From Microbacterium hydrocarbonoxydans (GTDB taxonomy: Bacteria; Actinomycetota; Actinomycetes; Actinomycetales; Microbacteriaceae), in assembly GCF_000956475.1 (NCBI RefSeq), contig NZ_JYJB01000003.1, forward strand, positions 109,100 to 173,099: 64,000 nucleotides of DNA. The letters run 5' to 3'. The first letter of the stretch is position 1. Each line of letters begins with the position of its first letter. Shown piece by piece: positions 25,918 through 34,125 of the stretch. The position numbers and the translations under genes were made by a program. Under the pieces are notes generated by a model. It had not been told where the DNA came from, made no database searches, and saw nothing but the letters and a program-made list of their open reading frames with translations.

Positions 25918-28900
25918 GTGTGGCGACGTGATGGCAAGGCTGCGGAAGAAGCGGCGACGGACGCCTCAGTGACCCTCGGAGAGCTGAAGGGGTCCGCCAC
26001 CGGAATCGAGGTCGCGCATGCGGCCGAGGCGGAGCGGACCCGTTTGAGAGCCGAGGCCGCGGACCTGGGCGGTCCCTCACCGCTCGTATCCTTCCGCGAT
26101 ACCGCCTCTTCGGGGATCGACATCTCGAAGGCCCACCCCGGCAGCCTTCCTCAGTTCATCACCGGCAAGTCCACGCTGCTGTCGAACCTCTTCCGCGACG
26201 AGGTCGGTCTGCGCACCGCCCGGCTCGCAGCTGAGCGGATCACTGCGAAGAACACCGAGCTGCGCACTGTGCGGGGAATCGAAGCCGTTCATCTGGCCGT
26301 CGGCGTGGCCGGGTGGAAGATCGGCGGCGCCGACTTCGCCGCTCCTGTGCTGCTGCGTCCGCTCGCGATTCGCCGGCACCACTCGGATTTCGAGCTCAAG
26401 CTCCAAGGGGCGTTCGACGTCAATCCCGAACTCGTGCGGATCGCGCGCGAGCATTTCGGCATCACGATCGACGCGGGAGCGCTCGCCGCACTCGCCTACG
26501 ACGGCGGCATCTTCAAGCCGCAGCCTGTGATCGACAGCCTTCGCGCAACCACGCGGTCGATCGAGACCTTCTCGGTGCAGCCGCGGCTCGTCGTGTCGGT
26601 CTTCGCCGACGTCGGCGGAGCGATGTCGCGTGACAGCCGCAACCTCGACAACGTCATGCTCAACGCCCTCGCAGGCCATGTGAGCGATCGCGAGCAGATC
26701 ACGGCGGCGCGCCCCGCGCCCCCGTACACCGGCCCCGATGATCGGGCGCCGGCATCCGACAATCTCCTGCTCGATGCGGATGCCGAACAGGAGGCCGTGC
26801 TGGCGCGGATCGCGGCCGGCCACTCGCTGACAGTCGCCACGCTTCCCGGCACGGGTGGCACGCAGACGGTCATCAACGCTCTCGGCGAGCTCGTGCGAGC
26901 CGGCCGGCGCGTGCTCGTGGTCTCCGCCAGGAGGTCGACGCTCGACGGCGTCCGTCACCGCCTCTCCGGCATCGGGCTCGACAGCCTCGCCGTCTCGACC
27001 TCCGGCGTCCGCCGTGATCTGGTGCGCGCGATCGGCCGCAACGAGAAGGCGACAGCGCCCAAGGTCAGCGACGTCGATGATGCTCTGGTGCGGTTGCGCA
27101 CCGTGCTGAGGGACTACCGGCGGGCGCTCACGAGCGAGGTGCAGGGCACCGGCGCCTCTGTGCTCGACGCCACCCGTCACCTGACGCGTCTGGCCTCGCT
27201 GCCCCAGCCTCCGTCGACGACGGCGCGTCTGAGCGCGGACACGCTTCGCCGACTCGCGGGCGACCGCGCGGCAGCATCCGAGGCTCTGGCTCAGGCGGCC
27301 CGGCTGGGCGAATTCCGCTTCGGTCCGGACGATTCGCCGTGGTACGGAGTGACCTTCGACAGCACCGAGGCTGCCCGCTCGGCGCATGAGCTCGCGGGAC
27401 GGCTGCATTCCACGAGCGTGCCGGCTCTTCTCGAGCGGGGGTACGCGCTGATCGCACAGACGCACATGCGTCCCTTCGCGACCATCGACGAGCTGGGCGA
27501 GTACCTGCGCCTGCTGCAGGGCATCCGCGACTCGCTCGACCGGTTCAGCCCCACGGTCTTCGAGCGTCCGCTGGGCGAGCTCATCCAGGCCCACGGCTCC
27601 CGTCGCGACGCCCCAGGAATGTCGGGCGCGAACCGCCGGCGCCTTCGCAAGCTCGCGAAGGAGTATGTGCGTCCTGGCGTGCACGTGACGGAGATGCACG
27701 AGGCGCTGCTTCGCATCCAGACCCAGCGCACGCAGTGGCAGCGCTGCGTCGATGCGGGCGTCGCTCCCGAGGTGCCGCTCGGTCTCGCCGAGGTCTACTC
27801 CTCATGGCAGCGCGTGCATGCGGAACTCGCCGAGCTCGATGCGGCTCTCGGCCGCCGCGAGCCGCTCTCTTCCCTTCCTGTCGCGCGACTCGTGCGCACT
27901 CTCGCAGGCCTCGCAGCGAAGTCGGACGTGTTCGACAACCTCGTGGAGCGCGCACGGCTGCGAGACCGGCTCGAGGAACTCGGACTCGGCCCGCTGCTCG
28001 CCGAGCTCTCGGTCCGGCACGTGTCGGAGGCCCGAGTGGGCGACGAGCTCGAGTTCGCCTGGTGGCAGTCCCTGCTCGAGCGGGCGCTGCAGGACGATCG
28101 CGCGCTGCTCGGCGCGAACACCGCGGTGGTCGATCGCCTGGAGCGCGATTTCCGCCTGGTCGACGAGGCGCACGCCGCGGCTGCGGGTCCGCTGCTCGCA
28201 TGGCAGCTCGCGAACCAGTGGAAGATCGCGATCGTCGACGAGCCGCAGGAATCGCAGAACCTCCGTCGCGCGCTGAAGCAGGCCGGCACGACCACGGCCG
28301 AGATCGTCAGCGCCGCCCCGACTCTCGTGAATGCTTTGGCGCCCGTCTGGATCTCCTCGCCGTATCTGGTCCCCGAGATCCCGGATTCGGTCGAGTTCGA
28401 CACGGTGCTTCTGGTGGATGCCGCTGCGATCAACCTCGCCGAGGCGACGCCGGCCATTCGCCGTGCGCGCCAGGTGGTCGCCTTCGGCGACCCCGTCACG
28501 CAGAAGCCGAAGCCCTTCCACGTCGCGGTCGATCCCGGTGCGGACTGGGAAGCCGAGGTGCCCTTCGATGAGGTCTCCGTGTTCGAGCGCCTCTCCGAGC
28601 TGCTGCCGGTCATGACTCTCACCCGCAGCTATCGCGCCGGGGGAGAGGATCTCGTCGAGCTCATCAACGACGCCTTCTACGGCGGCGAGATCGTCTCGCT
28701 TCCGTGGGCGGGATCGTACCTCGGACGAGGCAGCCTCACCGTCGACTACGTGGAGGGCGGCACAGGGGCGCCCGATCCCGTGTCGGGAGCGGTCGAGAGT
28801 CCCGAGGCCGAGGTGGCCCGCGTCGTGACGCTCGTCGTCGAGCACGCGGTGCATCGCCCCGACGAGTCGCTCATGGTCGTCACGGCGAGCGCGAGGCACG

Positions 28901-29628
28901 CCGAGCGCGTGCGCGCGGCCGTGACTTCGGCGTTCGCCGGGCGATCCGACGTCGCGGACTTCGTGGGGCGCGACACGGCTGAGCCCTTCGCGGTGCTCAC
29001 GCTCGAGGAATCGGTGGCGGAGAGCCGCGACCGTGTCATCTTCTCGCTCGGCTTCGGCCTGACCAAGCACGGCCGTGTGCTCAGCGATTTCGGCGACCTG
29101 TCCACTCCCGACGGAGAGCGGCTGCTCACGGTGGGGATGACCCGCGCCCGTCGATCGATGGTGATCGTGTCGTCGATCCGGCCCTCTGCGTTCGATGACG
29201 GTCGACTGGAGTTCGGCGCGGCCACGCTGATGTCGATCCTCGGCGGACTCGCCACACGCAGTCGCGAGGCACGTCTCGAGGATCTGGCCGATCCGCTCAC
29301 CCTCGCGCTCGCCCGTGAGCTGCGGCGCCTCGGCGCCTCGGTCGATGTGGACTACCGCGGGCTGCTTCCGCTGGTCGCTCAGCACAGGGGCAAGGCCGTG
29401 GTGATCGAGTCCGATCCGGAGTCACGGGGCGAATCGCTGCGCGAGACCCTGCGGCTGCGTCCGCATGTGCTGCGCCGGCTGGGCTGGCACTACGTGCGCG
29501 TGCACGCCTTCGACCTGTACAGCGACCCTGCGACGGCGGCCACCCGCATCGCGGAGGTGCTGGGGATCTCGGCATCCGCCCCTCGCGCAGAGAACGACAC
29601 GCAGCCGATCGACCCCATCGACGGCTGA
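25918..29628 (+). CDS. SF1-helicase-like protein with degenerate ATPase motifs
   Basis: This 1236-residue protein has an N-terminal DUF4011-like region (GKSTLLSNLFRDEVGLRTARLAA), a long helical insertion, UvrD/UPF1-type helicase lobes and a C-terminal RAP/endonuclease-like domain (YRGLLPLVAQHRGKAVVIESDP, then RLGWHYVRVHAFDLY). SF1 order is recognizable, but motif I reads PGTGGTQT with Gly314 for the ATP-binding Lys, and motif II reads VDAAA with Ala835 for the catalytic Glu. SRDRVIFSLGFG and VGMTRARR motifs remain. GTG start; TAGGGT ends 7 bases before it. Followed after one base by a 61-residue gene. Function unknown; ATP hydrolysis is doubtful. Confidence 0.8.
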   Translation: MWRRDGKAAEEAATDASVTLGELKGSATGIEVAHAAEAERTRLRAEAADLGGPSPLVSFRDTASSGIDISKAHPGSLPQFITGKSTLLSNLFRDEVGLRTARLAAERITAKNTELRTVRGIEAVHLAVGVAGWKIGGADFAAPVLLRPLAIRRHHSDFELKLQGAFDVNPELVRIAREHFGITIDAGALAALAYDGGIFKPQPVIDSLRATTRSIETFSVQPRLVVSVFADVGGAMSRDSRNLDNVMLNALAGHVSDREQITAARPAPPYTGPDDRAPASDNLLLDADAEQEAVLARIAAGHSLTVATLPGTGGTQTVINALGELVRAGRRVLVVSARRSTLDGVRHRLSGIGLDSLAVSTSGVRRDLVRAIGRNEKATAPKVSDVDDALVRLRTVLRDYRRALTSEVQGTGASVLDATRHLTRLASLPQPPSTTARLSADTLRRLAGDRAAASEALAQAARLGEFRFGPDDSPWYGVTFDSTEAARSAHELAGRLHSTSVPALLERGYALIAQTHMRPFATIDELGEYLRLLQGIRDSLDRFSPTVFERPLGELIQAHGSRRDAPGMSGANRRRLRKLAKEYVRPGVHVTEMHEALLRIQTQRTQWQRCVDAGVAPEVPLGLAEVYSSWQRVHAELAELDAALGRREPLSSLPVARLVRTLAGLAAKSDVFDNLVERARLRDRLEELGLGPLLAELSVRHVSEARVGDELEFAWWQSLLERALQDDRALLGANTAVVDRLERDFRLVDEAHAAAAGPLLAWQLANQWKIAIVDEPQESQNLRRALKQAGTTTAEIVSAAPTLVNALAPVWISSPYLVPEIPDSVEFDTVLLVDAAAINLAEATPAIRRARQVVAFGDPVTQKPKPFHVAVDPGADWEAEVPFDEVSVFERLSELLPVMTLTRSYRAGGEDLVELINDAFYGGEIVSLPWAGSYLGRGSLTVDYVEGGTGAPDPVSGAVESPEAEVARVVTLVVEHAVHRPDESLMVVTASARHAERVRAAVTSAFAGRSDVADFVGRDTAEPFAVLTLEESVAESRDRVIFSLGFGLTKHGRVLSDFGDLSTPDGERLLTVGMTRARRSMVIVSSIRPSAFDDGRLEFGAATLMSILGGLATRSREARLEDLADPLTLALARELRRLGASVDVDYRGLLPLVAQHRGKAVVIESDPESRGESLRETLRLRPHVLRRLGWHYVRVHAFDLYSDPATAATRIAEVLGISASAPRAENDTQPIDPIDG

Positions 29629-29629
29629 G

Positions 29630-29815
29630 ATGACCGACAAGGGCGAGCAGCGCATCGTGCGCGTGCCGGGCTCGCGGAGAGCCCGTCTCACGGCTGTGCC
29701 GGGCACGGACCCCGAACCCGAGACCATGGACAAGCCGGACCGGGCTGCCCCGGCATCGGGGGAGAAGGGGCCCAACGACGACCGGCTGCGGCAGGATGTC
29801 CCGCCCCACTACTGA
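29630..29815 (+). CDS. Small polar protein, operon partner of the helicase-like gene
   Basis: This 61-residue charged, Pro-rich protein (start MTDKGEQRIVRVPGSRRARL, end RQDVPPHY) begins one base after the stop of the helicase-like gene, so it is probably co-translated with it. It has no membrane segment and no motif I recognize. Conserved tight coupling would suggest it is an accessory subunit. Confidence 0.7.
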   Translation: MTDKGEQRIVRVPGSRRARLTAVPGTDPEPETMDKPDRAAPASGEKGPNDDRLRQDVPPHY

Positions 29816-29830
29816 CTTGCCCCACCGACG

Positions 29831-29868
29831 CAGAACGCCCGCCCTCTCGCGAGAGGGCGGGCGTTCTG
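29831..29868. terminator. Perfect 38-bp palindrome, bidirectional terminator
   Basis: Arms 29831-29849 and 29850-29868 are perfectly complementary with no spacer. The site lies between the convergent helicase-like operon and mscL. Confidence 0.85.
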
Positions 29869-29877
29869 CATCGCAGA

Positions 29878-30285
29878 TCAGGCGCTGCGCTGCTGCTTCA
29901 GCAGATCGCGGATCTCCGCGAGCAGTTCGCCCTCGGTGGCCTCGGCGGCCTCCTCGGCGATCGGGTTCTTGGCGGCCTTGCGCGCCTTGTAGGCGTTCAT
30001 CGGCATCACGAAGGCGAAATACACGACGAGCGCGACAGCGAGGAAGCTGATGATCGCGGTGATGAGGTCGCCGAGCGGGAACGTCACCTTCTGCCCGTAG
30101 ATGCCGGTGATGGTCGGGCCGAACTTGCCGGCCGCGTCGGCCTGGAAGAACAGGGCGACCAGCGGGTTGATGATGCTGGCGACCACGGCGTTGACGATGG
30201 CGGTGAACGCACCGCCGATGACGACCGCGACGGCCAGGTCGATGACGTTGCCTTTGAGAATGAACTCTTTGAATCCCTGAATCAC
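29878..30285 (-). CDS. mscL: Large-conductance mechanosensitive channel MscL
   Basis: This 135-residue inner-membrane channel opens under high membrane tension to release solutes during osmotic downshock. The first helix ([31 protein letters not shown]) is the pore-lining segment, a periplasmic loop follows, then the second helix ([22 protein letters not shown]) and a cytoplasmic helix ([15 protein letters not shown]). Length is typical. It is followed upstream by fmdB and the folate gene in a leftward cluster. Confidence 0.97.
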   Translation of the reverse strand: MIQGFKEFILKGNVIDLAVAVVIGGAFTAIVNAVVASIINPLVALFFQADAAGKFGPTITGIYGQKVTFPLGDLITAIISFLAVALVVYFAFVMPMNAYKARKAAKNPIAEEAAEATEGELLAEIRDLLKQQRSA

Positions 30286-30312
30286 AGAAACTCCCCCAAA
30301 CAGATCGAGACC

Positions 30313-30585
30313 TCAGGAAGAGGCCGGAGCCGAGGCGGGGGCCTTTTTGGCTCCTGTCGACGATTCCGACTTCGATGATGCCGAAGCATCCGCCGATCCG
30401 CCAGTTCTCGCGCGCGAGTCGGTGCGATAGAAGCCGGAGCCGTTGAAGGTCACCCCGATCGAGCCGTACTGCTTGCGCAGGGCGCCGCCGCATTCGGGGC
30501 AGATGGTGAGAGCGTCGTCGGAGAAGCTCTGAACGGCGTCGAACTGGTGGCCGCACGATGTGCAGGCATAGGCATAGGTGGGCAT
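30313..30585 (-). CDS. FmdB-family zinc ribbon protein
   Basis: This 90-residue protein begins MPTYAYACTSCGHQFDAVQ and has a second pair in CPECGG, a four-cysteine zinc ribbon typical of FmdB (regulatory) proteins. The conserved GVTFNGSGFYRTD stretch follows, with an Ala/Ser-rich tail. Family function is not settled. It lies between the 5-FTHF cyclo-ligase gene and mscL, an order also seen in mycobacteria. Confidence 0.92.
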   Translation of the reverse strand: MPTYAYACTSCGHQFDAVQSFSDDALTICPECGGALRKQYGSIGVTFNGSGFYRTDSRARTGGSADASASSKSESSTGAKKAPASAPASS

Positions 30586-30599
30586 CGGAGTCCTCGTGG

Positions 30600-31196
30600 T
30601 CAGTGTCGCGTCTGCGACAGGTTCAGAGTCTGCGTCGGGGTCACGACGCCGGTCACCGGCTGGTCGTGCACCTCCCGGGGCAGAGAGTCGAGTACCTCGG
30701 AATCATAGATCACCGCGTACACCGGAGGGCACTTCTGCATGGAGCCGATGGTCTTGTCGAAGTATCCGCGACCCCATCCCATGCGCATTCCGGTGCGGTC
30801 GACGGCAGCGGCCGGGATGATCATGAGGTCGACGTCGTTCACGGCCATCGGGCTGAGCACCTCGCCCGTGGGCTCGGGCAGGCCGTGAAGGCCCTCGGCG
30901 ATCTCGCCGTCGTCGGTGGCGACGGCCCAGTCGAGCAGGCCGTCGGCGCGGGTGATCGGCAGCAGCACGCGGATGCCGCGGCCCGCCGCTCTCGCGACGA
31001 AGTCGCGGGTGCCCGGCTCGGTCGTGGTCGACAGGAAGCACGAGATGGACCGCGCGCCGATCGAGTCGACGAGTGCATCCAGGCGAGCTCCGATCGCCGC
31101 CGCCGCGGTCTCGCGCTGGGCATCGCTCAGCAGCTGCCGGCGCTCGCGCAGCTCGGCGCGCAGCGCCCGTTTCGCGTGCTCGACGTCGTTCGACAT
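30600..31196 (-). CDS. 5-formyltetrahydrofolate cyclo-ligase
   Basis: This 198-residue enzyme converts 5-formyl-THF to 5,10-methenyl-THF with ATP, recycling the storage form of folate. The Lys/Arg-rich N-terminus (ALRAELRERRQLL), SCFLSTTTEPGT and the signature MGWGRGYFDK are present. ATG 31196 follows TAGACT by 8 bases, so the message is likely leaderless. It is divergent from galU with only 41 bases between the start codons. Confidence 0.94.
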   Translation of the reverse strand: MSNDVEHAKRALRAELRERRQLLSDAQRETAAAAIGARLDALVDSIGARSISCFLSTTTEPGTRDFVARAAGRGIRVLLPITRADGLLDWAVATDDGEIAEGLHGLPEPTGEVLSPMAVNDVDLMIIPAAAVDRTGMRMGWGRGYFDKTIGSMQKCPPVYAVIYDSEVLDSLPREVHDQPVTGVVTPTQTLNLSQTRH

Positions 31197-31237
31197 GGTT
31201 CCGAGTCTACGGGGGAGCCGCGCACTAGGCTGAGTTC
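31197..31237. promoter_or_regulatory. Compact pair of divergent leaderless promoters
   Basis: Within 41 bases lie a leftward TAGACT (31209-31204) for the folate gene and a rightward TAGGCT (31226-31231) for galU. Each ends 7-8 bases before its start codon. Confidence 0.6.
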
Positions 31238-32125
31238 ATGGGTGCGCACCGTATCAAGGCCGTGATCCCCGCCGCAGGCCTCGGCACGAGATTCCTTCCT
31301 GCGACCAAGGCCATGCCGAAGGAGATGCTGCCCGTCGTCGACAAGCCGGCCATCCAGTACGTGGTCGAGGAGGCGGCCGATGCCGGCATCCACGACATCC
31401 TGGTGATCCTGGGCCGCAACAAGAACGCGATCTCGAATCACTTCGACTCGGTGCCGGAGCTCGAGGTGAAGCTGATGGAGAAGGGCGACACCGGAAAGCT
31501 CGAGCGGGTCGTGAAGTCGAGTGATCTCGCCGACATCCACTTCGTTCGCCAAGGCGAGCCCAAGGGGCTCGGCCACGCCGTGCTGCGCGCGAAGGCGCAC
31601 GTCGGAGACGGGTCCTTCGCCGTGCTGCTCGGAGACGACCTGATCGACGAGCGCGATCCGCTGCTGACCGAGATGATCGCGGTGCACGAGGAGACCGGCG
31701 CGGCGGTGATCGCCCTCATGGAGGTCGACCCTGCCAGCATCCAGATGTACGGTGCCGCCGCCGTGGAGGCGATCGAGGGATCGGATGCCGTGCGCGTGAC
31801 CGGCCTCGTCGAGAAGCCCGCCCCTGAGGACGCGCCCTCCAACCTCGCCGTGATCGGCCGCTACGTGCTGCCGCCGTCGATCTTCGAGGTGCTCGAGCAG
31901 ACCGGACCCGGCAAGGGCGGCGAGATCCAGCTGACCGACGCGCTGCAGGTTCTGGCCGAGTCCGAGGACGGCCCCGGTGTGATGGGCGTGATCTTCCGCG
32001 GTCGCCGCTACGACACCGGAGACCGCGTCGACTACATCAAGGCGATCGTGCAGCTCGCGACCGACCGGGATGATCTCGGCCCTGAGCTGCGTCCCTGGCT
32101 GAAGGAGTTCGCGGAGCGCCTCTAG
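31238..32125 (+). CDS. galU: UTP-glucose-1-phosphate uridylyltransferase
   Basis: This 295-residue nucleotidyltransferase makes UDP-glucose from glucose-1-phosphate and UTP for glycan and glycolipid synthesis. It has the nucleotide-binding motif IPAAGLGTRFLPATKAMPKEMLPVVDKPAIQY, VLLGDDLID for metal and sugar binding, and VGLVEKPA-like GLVEKPAPEDAPSN. Length is typical of GalU. It begins 7 bases after a TAGGCT hexamer. rimJ follows at 27 bases. Confidence 0.96.
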   Translation: MGAHRIKAVIPAAGLGTRFLPATKAMPKEMLPVVDKPAIQYVVEEAADAGIHDILVILGRNKNAISNHFDSVPELEVKLMEKGDTGKLERVVKSSDLADIHFVRQGEPKGLGHAVLRAKAHVGDGSFAVLLGDDLIDERDPLLTEMIAVHEETGAAVIALMEVDPASIQMYGAAAVEAIEGSDAVRVTGLVEKPAPEDAPSNLAVIGRYVLPPSIFEVLEQTGPGKGGEIQLTDALQVLAESEDGPGVMGVIFRGRRYDTGDRVDYIKAIVQLATDRDDLGPELRPWLKEFAERL

Positions 32126-32152
32126 GCGGACGCGGAGGTCGGAGTCACCGCG

Positions 32153-32779
32153 ATGGATCAGACGGGAATGCGACACGGGCCGATCGAGCTGCGGCTGGTG
32201 CGCACGCGCGATGCGCGCGCGCTGCAGACGGAGCTTCTCGCCAACCGCTCATGGCTGCAGCCGTGGGAGGCAACGGTTCCCTATGGCACGGTCTCCTTCG
32301 ACATGAGGGTCAGCATCCGCCGTCTCCTTCAGCAGTACCGTGAGGGCGCCGGCTACCCGTTCGTGATGGAGTACGACGGCGAAGTGGCGGGGCAGCTGAA
32401 CGTGTGGGGAGTCGCGCGCGGCTCTCTGTGCTCGGCGACGATCGGGTACTGGGTGAGCGAGCGGTTCGCCGGAAAGGGCATCACGCCGACCGCTGTGGCC
32501 CTCGCCACCGACGCCTGCTTCGTGGAGTACGGTCTGCACCGCATGGAGATCTGCATCCGCCCCGAGAACGCCGCGAGCCTGCGGGTCGTGCAGAAGCTCG
32601 GTTTCCGCTACGAGGGCCTGCGGCGGCGGTACATCCACATCGACGGTGATTGGCGCGACCACTACGCGTTCGCGCTCACCAAGGAGGACGTCCCTCAGGG
32701 GGTCCTGGCGCGGTGGCTCGCGGGGCAGGTTCCGCCTGACGCCGCCACGGTGCCGCCGACGGATCGGCTCACGTTCTAG
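32153..32779 (+). CDS. rimJ: GNAT-family N-acetyltransferase, RimJ/RimL type
   Basis: This 208-residue acetyltransferase has the GNAT acetyl-CoA loop (GYWVSERFAGKGITPTAVALA) and the HRMEICIRPENAASLRVVQKLGFRYEG stretch characteristic of RimJ/RimL enzymes that acetylate protein N-termini. In mycobacteria rimJ follows galU and moeA; here moeA is absent and rimJ follows galU directly. Its stop overlaps the convergent DUF445 gene by 4 bases. The actual protein target is unknown. Confidence 0.88.
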   Translation: MDQTGMRHGPIELRLVRTRDARALQTELLANRSWLQPWEATVPYGTVSFDMRVSIRRLLQQYREGAGYPFVMEYDGEVAGQLNVWGVARGSLCSATIGYWVSERFAGKGITPTAVALATDACFVEYGLHRMEICIRPENAASLRVVQKLGFRYEGLRRRYIHIDGDWRDHYAFALTKEDVPQGVLARWLAGQVPPDAATVPPTDRLTF

Positions 32780-34053
32780 ACGCCGGGGATCAGCGCATGT
32801 GCGATCGTGAAGATCGCGAGCCCGGCCAGAGCGCCCACCACGGTGCCGTTCAGACGGATGTACTGCAGATCGCGGCCGACCATGAGCTCGATCTTCTCGG
32901 TGGTCTCGGCGGGATCCCAGCGCTCGACCGTGTCTGTGATGATCGACGCGATGTCGTGGCGGTAGCGGTCGACCACGAAGACCGCGGCATCCGACACCCA
33001 GGTGTCGACGCGGTGCTGCAGCGCGGCATCCGTCGTCAGCCTTTCGCCGACCTCCTGGAGGGCCTGTGCCATGCGTCGGCGCAACCCGCTCTGCGGGTCG
33101 GCGAGGGCTGTCAGCAGCCCGTTCTTCGCCGTGTTCCATGCCTCGGCGGCGAGGGCTCCGACTCGCGGGCTGTCGAACAGCGTCGCCTTGGCGTTCTCGA
33201 GCTTGGCGCGCGTGGCGGGGTCGTGCTGCAGGTTGTCGGCCAGGCGGGCGAGGTAGCCGTCGATCGCGAGGCGGGCCGGATGGCGGGGGTCGGACTGCAC
33301 GGCGCGGATGAAGCGCACGGCCTCGTTGTAGGCGGTGTCGTCGACGAAGCGGTGCGCGAGCTTGGGCACCCACGACGGCAGGCGGCGGGAGATGAGGCCG
33401 GAGAAGGCGACGGCATTGGCATCCAACCACGTCGCGATGCTGTCGACGGCGAGATCGACCGCACCGTGATGCGCGTCGGCCTGCACGATCCGCTCGAGCC
33501 AGACTCCGGCTGGCGTTCCCCACTCGGGGGCGACCAGGTGCTCGCGCGCGAGGTCGGTGATGAGGCCCTGCACGTCGTCGTCGCTGAGCGCGTTGAGCAC
33601 GGCGGTGGCGATCGTCGCCCCTTCGCTTCCGACGCGCTCGGCATGGGCAGGCTGCTTCAGCCACTCGCCGGCGCGCTGGGCGATCGGAGTGCTCGACAGC
33701 TTCGTGCGCACGACCGAGGCTTCGAGGAAGTTGGTCTCCACGAACTCGCCGAGGGTGCGGCCGATCTCGTCCTTGCGGGTCGGGATGATCGCGGTGTGCG
33801 GGATCGGGATGCCGAGCGGATGCCGGAACAGCGCGGTCACCGCGAACCAGTCGGCCAGCGCCCCGACCATGCCGCCCTCGGCTGCCGCCCGCACATAGGC
33901 CAGCCACTCGACGCGCTGCTGCAGTGCGAAGGCGGTGACGAATGCGAGTGCCATGAAGATCAGGGCGCCGAGGGCGACCGCCTTCATGCGCCGGAGTGCG
34001 CGTCGGCGCTCCTGGTCGGCGGGGGAGAGCAGCGTCGTGGGCGTTCGCGGCAT
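32776..34053 (-). CDS. DUF445 (YjiN-like) membrane protein
   Basis: This 425-residue protein has an N-terminal membrane helix (AVALGALIFMALAFVTAFALQ), the DUF445 signature GGMVGALADWFAVTALFRHPLGIPIPHTAIIP, a long helical middle region and a C-terminal hydrophobic helix (LNGTVVGALAGLAIFTIAHALIPG). It is probably anchored at both ends. AAAGGA precedes the ATG. Function is not established for the family. Confidence 0.9.
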   Translation of the reverse strand: MPRTPTTLLSPADQERRRALRRMKAVALGALIFMALAFVTAFALQQRVEWLAYVRAAAEGGMVGALADWFAVTALFRHPLGIPIPHTAIIPTRKDEIGRTLGEFVETNFLEASVVRTKLSSTPIAQRAGEWLKQPAHAERVGSEGATIATAVLNALSDDDVQGLITDLAREHLVAPEWGTPAGVWLERIVQADAHHGAVDLAVDSIATWLDANAVAFSGLISRRLPSWVPKLAHRFVDDTAYNEAVRFIRAVQSDPRHPARLAIDGYLARLADNLQHDPATRAKLENAKATLFDSPRVGALAAEAWNTAKNGLLTALADPQSGLRRRMAQALQEVGERLTTDAALQHRVDTWVSDAAVFVVDRYRHDIASIITDTVERWDPAETTEKIELMVGRDLQYIRLNGTVVGALAGLAIFTIAHALIPGV

Positions 34054-34125
34054 GGGGACATCCTTTCACGCCGGGTGCCGCGTCCCGGTGGCGCGCGCGG
34101 CGTGCGCGGGCCACCGGGGTCGCCG

